Below, in pieces: positions 22,071 to 33,050 of a stretch of 64,000 nucleotides of DNA. Each line of letters starts with the position of its first letter. Within the stretch, counting starts at the first letter, position 1. Origin of the DNA: Oenanthe sinensis (Eukaryota; Streptophyta; Magnoliopsida; Apiales; Apiaceae); the NCBI GenBank assembly GCA_028671895.1, contig CM053801.1, forward strand, positions 11,879,375-11,943,374, read 5' to 3'. The notes beneath the pieces were generated by a model. That model ran no database searches. It had not been told where the DNA came from and worked only from the letters and a program-made list of their open reading frames with translations. The position numbers and the translations under genes were made by a program.

Positions 22071-22719
22071 AAGAATTCGATGGTGAATTCTTATATTTAT
22101 TATGAACTAAATAGAAATAAGGTTCGATGAAATCACCATAATGTAAGAGCATTTCGCTCAAAGTAGGATTTCCATTTTGTAAGGGTTGTGCCCGCTTTTA
22201 GCCTTGAGGGCACTATTAATACAATGAAGTTTTTTCTTCTATCTTGTGACATCTCTGAATACACTAGTGTTCAGCCTGGATTGGTAATCAAGGTTATTAA
22301 TTCTTTCATAATCAAGGAATAAAGTCAAGCATGGTTAGTGCTTTCTGAATAAAATCTAAGTCATTACCTTTCCTATGTGCTTAAAAAGTATATACTAAGA
22401 AATATACTAAGGCAAGAAAATGGAAAATAACGACAACACGAACTTTTTATAAATAAAAAGTTTTTGGGGTACATAATTTAAATAGAAAAGGAAAATACAA
22501 GGAATACGAGAAAAAAATGATACAAAGAGGAAAATGAAAACTAAGGAAGGTCCTCGATATGCGCATCCTCATATTTCTTCTCTTTTTCGGTCTTTTCTTC
22601 TTCTTCGATCTCCTTTTGAGCATTCTCCTAGGCCTCTGAGGAGTCAAAGATCTTATCGTATTCATCCAAGGCCTCGCCACATGAAATAACACCAGAGTTA
22701 TCCTCGCAGGTGATGGAGG

Positions 22720-24450
22720 TCAAGGCCAAAGGCTACCCCATGGGAGTAGGGAAGTCAGCCGGATCAAACAAGCCTAGATGCTTAGCCAAGATGGCGTTGG
22801 GGAACTTTCCCCAAGATTGGGCACCGGTAGTCACGAAAACCAGGTCATTATGCTTATCAATGAAAGAATAGAATTCCTCCAACTCCATGTACTTGTTGAT
22901 CAAGGCCTTTTTCTCGGCCCTTAGCTCTTGCAGCTCAGCATGGGCTACTATCAACTCCTGATCTTTCTCGAGCAGCTTCTTCTCGAGCGAAGTCACCTTC
23001 TCATCGGCCTTGGTTTTGCCCTTCCTTTGAGACTTCTCAAAATAGCGCAAAGTCTAGGCCTAATGAGCCATGGTCTGGAAGTAGGTATTGACCTATTAAA
23101 TAGGCATTTTAAGTCAGAAGTTGGACACAAAGAATGACCAAGTACGGATAAAATTAAGAGAAAAGATTGGGCCTTACCATAGCAACGGCTTGGGCCCCAG
23201 AGTCTCGACCTCATTAATGTCCGTTTTCATGACAACCTTGGCCTTGTCAACCGGAGGAATTGAATTCTTGGACAAATCGACGGAGTTTAAGGTACTCCCG
23301 ACGATGGTATCTTGTTTCTTTATGAATCAGCTGAGCCTCCACGCCGCCGTAAATGGGTCCTCCTCCTCCTCATGAGACCTCTTCCTCTAGCCTTGCTTTG
23401 GGCCCCTTCACAAGGTTGAAGAAAGCCAGAAAGATTGGACTCCTTGATTGAGTCTTCGAAAGCCTTGCGAGCCTTGCACATTTTGTGGGTTTCTTGGTCA
23501 CCCACGTCCAAATGAAAATTGATATTTTCAACAGCTGCGAAACAAACAAGAAAATAAAAAACTGGACTTAGAAAAATCGAGGGAAAAGAAAAGTAAGGTA
23601 AGAAAGTTACCATTATCAGAAACATTAGAAAGACCCACAACCTTTAAAGAGAACTACTCTAAAAGCTTTTTGTGGTGGGTCAGGCCTCTATCTTGGCCTA
23701 AATCCGCAATTATCAGCTTTTCTTCAGGAGTCAGTTGGATCAGGCCCGTGATCCCGTCTTTGACTTTACAAAATGTGGGCCTAAACATGGTGCACCAATC
23801 GCCGCCTTCCCACTCTAAAAACAGAAAATCCCTCATTCATTATTGATTAAAATTGGGCAAAGATTTGTTGCTGAAAATTGGGGATACACCTTGCCTATGG
23901 CTGATGTAAACCCAGCCCAACATCGAAGTTGGGCTATTTTTGAATTGGAAAATACTTCTAAAAACCGCTATAGAAAGAGGATAATTTTTCCTAAGGCGTA
24001 AAACCATAAAGCAAAGAAGGGTCTGCCTCGAATTCGGGCTTAATTGACATAGGTTGATCCTAACTTCAGCCAAAAGCCTAACAATAAACTCATGAAAATG
24101 AAATCTAAACCCATCTAGGAGGGCATCCCTAAACACATATAGCCTATTGGGCCGCCAATGACAGGTCCGATCACCAAGCTCGACCAAAACAAACTTATAC
24201 CCAGTGGGCAACTTATAAAATTTTATGAATTTATCACAATGTGCTTGATTGGTAAAAATGCTAGTATATCTAAAAGCATCCAATTCTGCCAAGGTGGGAA
24301 ATCATCAACCATGGTTTGTAGTAACTCGGAAATCGAAGAAAATACTGAGCTTATGAAGACTACATTACCTTCATTTGGCCGCCCTAGCAAGAAGTTTTTG
24401 TTGAGCAGCGTCTTAGTTCGCCATTGATATTCAACGGATGAAGGCTTGAA
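22720..24450 (-). pseudogene. Decayed antisense gene of the Tat element
   Basis: Minus-strand segments match the antisense gene at 55826-57705 in order. The N-terminal part lies near 24400-24230 (frame-shifted). Next come the LPTGYKFVLVELGDRTCHWRPNRL region through SPNSRQTLLCF (24292 to 23840), the EWEGGDWCTMF region (23836 to 23654), the GDQETHKM region (~23510), and the coiled-coil/acidic C-terminus (23050 to 22620). It has stops at 23840 and near 23050 and several frameshifts. Intron positions appear conserved with the complete element. Confidence 0.75.
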
Positions 24451-24769
24451 ATGAGAAAGATGAAGGTTGACCGGAAAAATCACCTGAAATCGCAGATGAA
24501 GATTGGCCAGAAAAATCACCTGAAATCGCCCTTACTAACAGAACTCTAGAGAGAAGCTTTTGGAGAGAAATTTACTAAGAAAGTGAGAAGTAGAAAATAA
24601 AGTTCTCACTTCATTGATTTATAGCCGATAAAAACGTTAACTCGATCATTTAAACTTTCTATAGCCGGTAAAAATGAGGCCCATAAACTAGTTGGGCCTA
24701 ACAAGCATGTGACCCAAAAATCGATGTGGACTAAAACATTTTGGAGGATGAAATGGGCCAAGGCCCACA

Positions 24770-25335
24770 ACCGATGAATGGCCTAAAATTGATCAGGAAT
24801 CCCAATAGACTAGAACCAATTGATGGCCTAAAATCGGTCAAGAATTTAATTCGACTAGAAGCCAGTTAATGGCCTAAAATCGGTCAGGAACTCCATTCGA
24901 CTAGAAGCCAGTTGATGGCATAAAATCGACTAAGAACTTCATTCGACTAGAAGACAATTAATGGCCTAAAATCGACCAGGAGTCCCCATCGACCAGAGTC
25001 TCAGAAGTGGCCTAAAAACGATCAGGATTCTAGTCAAATTCGACTAAGAATCCCGTTCGACCAGAAGCCCATGTTAGGCCAAAAACTGACCAGGAATCAT
25101 GGTCGACCAGGAATCATCAAGGAAATTATGGCCGACCAGGAACCCCTGTCGACCAGGATTCCATGAGATGCCAAAACCGACTAGGATCCTGGTCAAATTC
25201 GACCAGGAACCCTGCTCGACCAGGATCCTCACAAGGAGCCTTGGCTGACCAGGAATCCCTATCGACCAGAACTCCAAGACAGCCTAGAATCGACCAGGAT
25301 CCTGTTCGAATTCGACCAGGATTTCTGGTCAAAAA
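24770..25335. repeat. TCGACCAGGA tandem array, older copy
   Basis: A dense series of GACCAGGA / TCCTGGTC words, more degenerate at the left (CTAGAAGCCAGTTAATGG-type units of about 55 bases) and sharper after 25080. Many words lie in near-palindromes (CGACCAGGATCC..GGTCGA). It occupies the same place, between antisense gene and LTR, as the array at 58050-58460. Confidence 0.8.
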
Positions 25336-25374
25336 TAATACTAAAAAATGCTAGAAAATCATTAAAATGATTTA

Positions 25375-25710
25375 AAAAGTAAATAAATTATGGAAAATTC
25401 TCTATAAATAGAGGAAAATTCCTAGAAAATAAGAAAAAATATTTGTGGGTATAAATAAATTATAAAACATTCTCTATAAATAGAGAAAAATTCCTAGAAA
25501 TAGAGGAAAAATACACGTGGATACAAATAAATTATGAAAAATTCTCTATAAATAGAGGAAAATTACTAGAAATTGAGAAAATATACACGTGGGTACAAAT
25601 AAGTTATGAAAACTTCTTATAAATAGAGGAAAATTCCTAAAAAAATAAGAAAAAAATACGTGAGAGCCAAAAAAATTGTGAAAAATTCTCCATAAATAAA
25701 GGAAAATCTT
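25375..25710. repeat. AAATTCTCTATAAATAGAGG tandem units
   Basis: About four units of roughly 75-80 bases containing AAATTCTCTATAAATAGAGG and ending in CGTGGGTAC. Each core is itself a small inverted repeat (TCTCTATAAATAGAG). Two to three related units occur at 58500-58650 in the complete element. Confidence 0.75.
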
Positions 25711-25827
25711 TGAGGACAAAATGGAATTTCGCAAAATTCTGGAAGACATAAAAGTGAACTTCAATGACAAATTCATGAACCTTAACTCCTATAAAGTGTT
25801 GCACACTTTACAGAAGTTGGGGGCAAA

Positions 25828-26342
25828 TGACGTGGTCTAAAAATAAGCCTTAAAGACACAATTAATGTAGCATTAATTATACCTAGTCTGATCCAAAAGG
25901 GATGCCCATTTAATGAGGCTCGAAATCTTAATTATTAAATAATTTTGTAATTAATTAATTAGCTAAATATACATCTAATTAATTATGTCCAACTACAAGG
26001 AAAGTACTCCAAGGAGTAACCCCCAAGACACCTCAATCAACAAGGAAATATATTCCTACATGAAAACTACTTCTATCACAAGAAGGATCCAGAATCCTTT
26101 AAGGAGGTGTCTTGTACGTCAATGTTCCAAACTCTAATATGATTCTAAGACTATCCACGTCTATATAAAGGGTCTAACCCCTCATTTTTAGAACTATATC
26201 TGTCTTGATTCTCATACGCACTTAGATACATAGACATTTTGTGAGGGCAGTAATAAGTTACGAAATACAAGCGCAACCATTAAAATTCCATAAGTTCCGA
26301 CACATATCGTAATTAAGACACCCTAGATTTTGTTCCATAACA
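25828..26342 (+). repeat. 3' LTR of truncated Tat element
   Basis: 515 bp from TGACGTGG to TTCCATAACA, preceded by the GTTGGGGGCAAA polypurine tract. It shares the GCCTTAAAGACACAATTAATG start region, the TTAATTAATTAGCTAA palindrome and the CTATATAAAGGG TATA region with the LTRs at 49264 and 58754. It has extra bases and many substitutions. Confidence 0.85.
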
Positions 26343-27482
26343 ATATTACTTTTTCAATTATATAAAGAAATTTCATATAATAAAAGATGTTAAAAAAATT
26401 AATTTATTAATAATTATATATAAATATATATATAATTTTATAATAAAAATAAACATAAAAGTTGAATTACTATTAAATTAATAAAAACATATAAAAAATT
26501 ATGCTATTTACACAAAATATAAGCTAAATTATATTTTATATATAATAAGGATAACAGGATGAATCATTTTTAACTATATAATATTAAAATTTAAAGATTT
26601 AATATTTATTAAAAATATATTTATTTCATATTTATACTATAAAATATTTATCATGTCACCACCTCAATGCAATGCAAGCTTCTAAGGTATTTTCTTCCAG
26701 GAAAAAATCTATGGCCTACCTTACTTTGATTTGGAATTCATCTATCAGATGATGAGTCGCTAAATGTACATATCTCTGTACTAATTGATTTTATTTTCTT
26801 TTACATATATTATACATTATCTTGTCGAATGCTAGTGCCTTGTTAATCCAGGAGCTAATTATTGTGAACAATGGACACAATAATTATCATCTTCAAAAGA
26901 TTAGCCACTAATCTTTTGAAGATGTGGCTAATCTTTTGAAGATGATAATTGAACACTGATTTAGTAGAAGTATGACCTTCTGTAGTGTTATTCGGAAAAC
27001 TGTCAAAAACAGGTTAGCCAGTGCACGAGGCTCTGGCTCTCGGGCAGCATTCTGATATTTGATATACGCGATATAACTTTATTTATTGAACTAGACCACT
27101 AACAGCTGAAGTCTGAAAACGTGTAACGTATTTTAGAAGTGACACATTCATTTAGATTTTATTCCATTTGCCTTGTTTAATCTTTGTCCCATTTAAGTAT
27201 TAATCAAAGTTTTAGTCGACAGTAGCAATGTCTAAAATTTAACATCCTATACAATTAAGATAATATAACATGATATTGTATCAATAATATACAAATTTAG
27301 AATCAAAACACTTTATTCCACGAAATATATATTTAACTTGAACAAAATGGCACGAGAGAGAGAGAGATATAGAGTGCACACATATATAATTAACTTCATA
27401 TTTTGAAGTAATTAAGTAGACAGAGGCATTAGGAGTAAGCCAAGATAATTCCATATACATTTTTCAGGCTTTAATTGAACTT
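26343..27482. other. Intergenic region with a perfect hairpin
   Basis: AT-rich, without a gene. It includes the 27-bp inverted repeat described separately (26882-26950) and a short GA run (27354-27367). The 3' UTR of the next minus-strand small gene probably reaches into the right end. Confidence 0.4.
26882..26950. repeat. Perfect 27-bp inverted repeat
   Basis: The arms 26882-26908 and 26924-26950 are exact reverse complements. The 15-base loop contains a third copy of the core word (ATCTTTTGAAGAT), so the core occurs three times in alternating orientation. Confidence 0.9.
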
Positions 27483-27668
27483 TTATTTTCTAGAATCCGA
27501 AACATTGGAGGGATGAATCTTGTTTTTACCATCGGATTTGCAAGTGTTGCAGGCACTTGAACCTTCCACTCCACCATTTCCTAATCTCTCTTTCTCCTTC
27601 TGCAGTTTCTCTTGAAGACGTTTTTGTTGAACGTGAAGAAGACCATAACTAGCGCCCATTGAAGACAT
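27483..27668 (-). CDS. Small protein, type A copy 1 (61 aa)
   Basis: 61 aa starting MSSMGASYGLLHVQQKRLQE. An N-terminal GASY motif is followed by a basic amphipathic helix rich in Q, K and E (QQKRLQEKLQKEKERL), then a Cys pair (ACNTC) and an IHPSN ending. It has no signal peptide or membrane segment. Its near-twin is at 34347-34547, and a related shorter type lies at 29404 and 38722. I do not recognise a named family. The start at 27668 is chosen because the other copies start at the same MSS. An in-frame ATG at 27794 adds residues with no counterpart in copy 2. Function unknown; conservation of frame between copies supports coding. Confidence 0.65.
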   Translation of the reverse strand: MSSMGASYGLLHVQQKRLQEKLQKEKERLGNGGVEGSSACNTCKSDGKNKIHPSNVSDSRK

Positions 27669-27839
27669 TGTGAAATGTAATAGAATGTGAATATTGGTAT
27701 TTATAATGTAGTGTGTGTGTTTTAGTATCCGACTATCACTTTGCTGTGAAGTTGTAGAAGCCAGTGAAGGGTACTTATAGGGAAACTTTGCCATTTTTTA
27801 ATATCCAATAACTGAAGATTTAATTTGTATACAAGTAAT

Positions 27840-28480
27840 TTATTAAGCCATGGATTAAGCACAACACATAAGTGGATTGATTATTCCCTGAAAAGCAATG
27901 GTATTTAAGTTAATCTAGTGGCTTAACAATGTGCCACATCAGTCGTGATATGGAGCTTGTATAGTTGGACATAACTGAGTTGAGTAGCTACTCTGTGTGC
28001 ATTGTGTCTCTGTGTGCGTGTGTTTTAAATATTATTACATGTACAAATGCGTATACGACTATACGTACATACTCGTCTATAAAATACACACATCAGGACT
28101 TGAACAAAATGTTGACCTAATATTGGGGAGTGCGCGCGGTTTAATCAAAGTGCTTGCTTCTTTTGTTCATGTTTTAAATTGGTTTAACTTTTCTACACAA
28201 AACTTTGAGAAGAAGAAAATCATTGTAGTTAACGTAGTATAACATTGATCAGCAGCCACTATAGTTTAGGTAATATATAGTGGATTGTTCCATTTGCACA
28301 GTGGGATTATCACCGTGTTGGCCTTCCCATTAACAGTTTTCTACATTAATTTTTAGCCACTGACGTTATAATTTGGAAACAAATTAGTGTTAAAAAGTCC
28401 CTTAAGTAGAGATTAGTTTAAACTATAGAGCTAGCTGCTGCTGCATGCATGGTTATGCACAATTAAGCTTTTTCCACTAT
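27840..28480. promoter_or_regulatory. Conserved upstream block of type A gene, copy 1
   Basis: Upstream (on the minus strand) of the type A gene. Long stretches are shared with 34690-35230, such as CCATTTGCACAGTGGGATT, CCCATTAACAGTTTTCTACA and TTTTGGAAACAAATT (about 28290-28390 against 35040-35140). It is non-coding in both copies. This may be retained duplication or regulatory sequence. Confidence 0.5.
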
Positions 28481-29403
28481 ATATTTGCTACATAGCATGG
28501 GGGAATTAATGATTATAGTTGACGTATATGTAGTTATAGTTATTTTATCATAAAATAATTTTTGCCATGATTCAATTCGACAAACAAGTTGTAATTCATA
28601 GTTGAGTGGTATAACACCTGGATAACTTCAATAAGTAGTTGCTTGCAGAATTGAAGAAGCCATGGAGTTGAGGATGCATTTAAAAGTGTAGACAAGTTAT
28701 CACTTAGTTATTAGTAATTCCTAAAATACTTAATCCTAATGATATCAGCATAATTTTAGACATACAATTTAATCTACAAATCAAACAAGCTGTAATTGAC
28801 AATCGGCGTTTTCAGAACGAAGATATACAAAAGAATTTCTGTAATTAGAGTTGAGTTTTAAATTAAAATGATGTAGGTTGGTTGGTATTGAATTATAAGG
28901 ATAGTGTACATATTAGAGGAAAGAAAAAACAATGGAATGAACGAGAGATGTGCTTGTCAAATGAGCGCATTCAACATTATGACCGAATAAAATCAAGGGG
29001 CTAGAGCCGCCCGCCTCGCTGCCGGCCCATTGTTTCTGCGAGTGTATACAGCAAGTCAATACAAGTTGGCCAATGAACTGAGTGAGACTTTGAAAGGATG
29101 ATTAATCAAAATTTATACACACGTATATTTCACTTTAAACATTACTTTTAATGTACACTACACTTTCATATACAAGAGTTATTTAAGTATTAATAATGTA
29201 GGTGAAGAACAGTATATATGAAATAAATTTATTTGATATGTGCCCATATTGTTACAAGAGCTGGACATGAATAAAACCCGGATGTGTACAAGTGAAAGTG
29301 GTTGTCAAGAATCAAGATTAACAATGCCATAAATAACATTACAACACAAATGGCTTAAGAAAGAAATCAATTCGCGCAGGCAATTCAAGAGATAAGTTGT
29401 CCC

Positions 29404-29577
29404 TCATTTTGATTGTTTTTCTTGAGCTGCTCCACAACTCCGAGAACGCATAAGTGCCAGGGTGAATCCCCCTATTGTAGAATTTACTTTCTCCTTCTGC
29501 ATTTTCTGCATTTTTTCATTAAGACGTTTTTGCTGCATGTAAATCAATGCATAGCTAGCGCCATTACTGGATGACAT
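29404..29577 (-). CDS. Small protein, type B copy 1 (57 aa)
   Basis: 57 aa starting MSSSNGASYALIYMQQKRLN. It shares GASY-x-L and QQKRL-x-EK-x-QK with type A, but ends in a basic, Ser/Arg-rich tail (LMRSRSCGAAQEKQSK) instead of the Cys pair. Copy 2 at 38722-38895 differs at about nine positions with no frame break, which argues for a real coding sequence. The start at 29577 is conserved; an upstream in-frame ATG at 29664 lies in the CA-repeat leader and has no match in the other copy. Function unknown. Confidence 0.62.
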   Translation of the reverse strand: MSSSNGASYALIYMQQKRLNEKMQKMQKEKVNSTIGGFTLALMRSRSCGAAQEKQSK

Positions 29578-30190
29578 GATTGTTATCAATAATACTGTGA
29601 GAGTTCGATTAATGTGTGTGTGTGTGTGTTTGAGATAATAAAGCAAAGAGAGAATTTGAAACATGAAAGTTTGCAGTGTACTGTTGGAATAAATTTGGAG
29701 AAAACATATAGAAATTTATAGAGAAATTATTTTCCTTTGATTGGTAAAACACTGGGTGTTTGTTTCTATTGGCTTACTCTGTCCCCAATTTTCTTCCATA
29801 TAACTAAAGGCGCACGCTGAAATTAAATAAGAGGAAGATATATGTGGTGGAAATGTGGAATACGTATAAAAAATGTTGATTCACTACTCAAGGTTGCAAG
29901 CTCTCTCCTTGAGGCATAATCAAATACATGGTACAAAAAACTACATGGTGTCATGGTCCTCATGGAGGTCGCATCGTTGGACATTACTGAATAGTCACAT
30001 AGCTGTCAGCTTTCATTTTTAATTTTGATTATCTGACTTCATCTTGTTAGTGGGAATTTTTTATTTTTAATTGGTCAGTAGAATCGATATAAATTTCGGT
30101 TCGAAAGAAGCCATTTCTGATAGAGGTCGTGTTTAATCATGAAGTGGCTTTTGCAAATTAAGTGGTTTTTATTATCTAGCCCTTCTGACG
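29578..30190. promoter_or_regulatory. Upstream block of type B gene, copy 1
   Basis: Contains words shared with two other places (35690-36490 and 38896-39460). Examples are AACATGAAAGTTTG near the gene, TTGGACATTACTGAATAGT, AGTGGGAAT, GAGGTCGTGTTT and GTGGCTTTTGCAAAT. This defines the third component of the duplicated unit. Confidence 0.55.
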
Positions 30191-30936
30191 TTCTATTTGG
30201 ACTAGGGATGTCAATTCTCATTTGATCGCATACGCACTGATTAAGTGGATAATTAATTGAGTTGATTCGAAAAATAATATAAAATGGTTATATAATTTTA
30301 TAATTTAATACCGTAAAATGCTCTAATATTAGGGTATTTGCCTGGGACAATTTCAGAGGCACAATGAAATTTATAAATATATTTTTATAATTGTAATTAT
30401 AAATTAATATATATGTATATATATAATATTTTATATGTTAAATTCTATTTAATTTTAAATATATATAATTAAAATTTTGAAAGAATAAATGTGAACATAT
30501 ATGCATTATAAAAAAAGTAACTAAACTTATCGAATTAACTTTTTATTGATATATTGTTTCATCGAGATCCAATCCAAATCACAATGTCATTTTCTTGTTC
30601 ATGAATGGGCCCTGTCTTATGTTGAGGCAAGGCAAGTCCCGGGAAAGTAAAGTATAGGGTGGCTCTCAACTCCATCCCGACCGGCATCCTGCTCTCGAGG
30701 GGTTGGGCTTCTAGAGCAAACTACTCATTGTTGTGTTGTCCCAACTCAAGGAAGGGCACTTGTTGAAGAGCATTGTTTTGAGGTAGGAAAAGAAATCATT
30801 TCGAGGAGGCGACTGGAGTGCTTTCATCAAATGATGCATGTGGGTTGAGCCACTCCGGTCCCAAGCCACCAAAAAGATAGGGCCGAGTTTAATTGCAATT
30901 CAATTAAGAGAATGAACAATAATTCTAATTACTGGA

Positions 30937-31128
30937 TTATAAAGTATCCATTGCTTGAAATTCAAATTTGATTTCCTTCCATACTTCACAAGCAGCTACT
31001 TCGGGGTTCCATTCAGTAACCTCACTGATAATGCCATTACCTTCGCTAACAAGAACACGTCCCTCATTACGAGTTTGTACACATACTTCTAGAGCTACTC
31101 GATTAGCTAAGGCACCGGGTGCATTTCC
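30937..31128 (-). pseudogene. rbcL: rbcL 3' fragment
   Basis: On the minus strand the last ~63 codons of the Rubisco large subunit are recognisable and end at TAA: GNAPGALANRVALE, VQTRNEGR, ACEVWKEIKFEF, AMDTL. Several otherwise conserved residues are changed (for example RVLVSEGN where RDLAREGN is usual), so it is a non-functional copy. Confidence 0.85.
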
Positions 31129-31321
31129 TTGTCACCTATTTTGAGTTATGGACACACAAGGCCAAAACATGTGTGCCAGACGTGCGACCCATCAACCTAC
31201 TATGTCCAACTCGGGCCTATATAACATGACCGATCAATAGAAATACTCCACCCTTGTCATATATTCCATACATCACACTAGATATATATCATATTCATGG
31301 AATACGATTCACTTTCAAGAT

Positions 31322-31403
31322 GCCTTGGTGGTGAAATGGTAGACACGCGAGTCTCAAAATCTCGTGCTAAAGAAGCGTGGAGGTTCGAGTCCTCTTCAAG
31401 ACA
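31322..31403 (+). pseudogene. trnL-CAA: trnL-CAA pseudogene (plastid origin)
   Basis: Matches plastid tRNA-Leu with a CAA anticodon over its full length, from GCCTTGGTGGTGAAATGG to GTTCGAGTCCTCTTCAAG. Three changes damage it: a substitution in the anticodon stem (GAGTCTCAAAATCTC), an extra A in the variable region (AAAGAAGCG) and a mismatch in the acceptor stem (CAAGACA). Confidence 0.85.
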
Positions 31404-31530
31404 TAATATTGAGAATGCTCATTTAATGAGGAATTTAATTAAGGAACTCGGATCGGAATATATCATGTAAATCCCCTGATCAATCTATCTATCCTATATA
31501 TATAGGAAGTATGATCCACTCCCCCAGTTC

Positions 31531-32863
31531 GAAATTAAATGCTATTAATTAATAAAAAGGATAGTAATAAGTTATATAAAAAAATATATATTTATGTTAT
31601 AATCCCTCTATGATGTATTTTAATACAATTTTTTTAGGGATTAAATGGTATAGTTCATTTGTTGATAACTTGGAGGATTAAAAACATGACTCTTGCTTTT
31701 CAATTGGCTATTTTTGATCATTTATGTATGATTTATCGTAAACTCCCCCTTTCAATGAGTTTCGAAAATAAAAATTATTTATTGTCCCAAAATTTCACCT
31801 ATACGCGAACTTAATTTGATTATTCCTTCTTTCTTGTATTCTTATTAAACATGAATTGCTTTTTTATGACGCATAAACCCGATAGATTCATTTTTGGAAA
31901 GAATTGTTCAAGGAAAAAACAATCCTCTCTCGCGCTAACAGTTGATAGTTGATCCTCAGATCTCACCTTTTCTTATTCCATCAACTCAATTTATTCTTAG
32001 ATTCTGTTCATCAGATTGATAAAAAAACATACCTTCATAAATTCTTATGTAGATTTTCTGTTATAATTATAAAAAGATTGAATTTCCTAATGAAAAAAAA
32101 TAAAAGAAGGATACCGGAAATATAAAAATATATTTTTATATAGTTGTAATGTATTTAATTTGATATAAATAAAATAATAATAAATATTTAAATTTTAATA
32201 GATAATGGATAACATTCGATTTTATATATATCTATTCAGATTGAATATGAATACATTATATTAATTTTAATTATATAATGAATAAAATGAATGATTTTTT
32301 TTGGCTACAAGACGGATGGTGAATATGATAAAATCTACCACAAACTCGACTCATTATCATCTCTGATTTGCATATTATAGGATGAAAAAACAGTGACAAC
32401 GTTGTTATCCCAAAAACACTGACGAATTTAGAAAGTTTGGTGAGAGAGAACCAAACAATAGTAAAAACATTTCCTGCAGTAGTATTCCAATTTCGGACGA
32501 CAAAAAAGTTCCTACTTCAGTTCTTCATCCTCTGTCTCTGTGTCGCACTTGCACAGTTAATTAGGATATGTAGCCGATAATGATGAATAAGTGACTATGG
32601 TTTGTTTTTAAAATATACTCCAATTAGTAGGTGGTCTGATACCACTCAAGCTAAATTTGGTAGCGGTCAATTTAATATATATAGTTCCAAGTATCACTAA
32701 CTATAACTAGTAGTAGTAGCAGTTCACTAGGGTTTCCGATGCATTATGTTGAATTAATCACATAACTTTAGTAATTTAATATAGTTAGACCAACTATGTA
32801 TTTGCAGCGAAGCAAAAGTAAACATTAAGCTTTCTAGTTAAAAATATCGATTACAGTACTATA

Positions 32864-32899
<36 letters not shown>

Positions 32900-33050
32900 G
32901 GAGGTCGAGACGTAGAATTTCTTGTAAAGGAAAGTGCTAAGATATATAATAATGAAAGGAGAACTTCTAGCAACCAAGAAATAGTATACGTACAGCGCAT
33001 ATATACTTGAAATTTAGGTGAAAAAGGATAGACGCGCATGAATTAGCAAT
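31531..33050. other. Intergenic; includes downstream block copy 1
   Basis: No gene. 31740-32060 has a composition unlike the AT-rich surroundings and may be further organelle DNA, but I cannot name it. An AT then AG microsatellite occupies 32863-32899. From about 32700 to 33050 the sequence is duplicated at 37380-37672/38442-38520 and 40560-40920, with words such as GCAAAAGTAAACATTAA, AACCAAGAAATAGTATA and CTTGAAATTTAGGT. Confidence 0.5.

Larger units (their letters stand above)
21749..26342 (+). mobile_element. 5'-truncated Tat-type Ty3/gypsy element
   Basis: Begins abruptly inside the integrase C-terminal region (homologous to about 55045 onward of the complete element). It continues through the pol end, the spacer, the antisense gene, the repeat arrays and a 3' LTR at 25828-26342. 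Identity to the 49-59 kb element is clearly lower than between that element's two LTRs, and there are many indels. This is therefore an older, separate insertion of the same lineage. No target duplication is expected, because the 5' part is lost. Confidence 0.88.
30590..31530. other. Organelle-derived DNA insertion
   Basis: GC-richer than its surroundings. It includes the 3' end of plastid rbcL (minus, 30937-31128) and a decayed plastid trnL-CAA with its known 5' and 3' flanks (AATACGATTCACTTTCAAGA before it, ATAATATTGAGAATGCTCAT after). rbcL and trnL-CAA are far apart in plastid genomes. The stretch 30600-30890 reads like mitochondrial intergenic DNA. A mitochondrial mosaic moved to the nucleus is the simplest reading. 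Confidence 0.65.

Noticed and set aside
27669..27794. N-terminal extension of the type A small protein
   Set aside because: No counterpart in copy 2; all four small proteins start at a conserved MSS.
29578..29664. N-terminal extension of type B copy 1
   Set aside because: Lies over a TG/CA repeat in the leader and is not conserved in copy 2.
31322..31403. Functional tRNA-Leu gene
   Set aside because: Stem mismatches and an inserted base relative to plastid trnL-CAA, and surrounding plastid flank, mark it as a transferred pseudogene.
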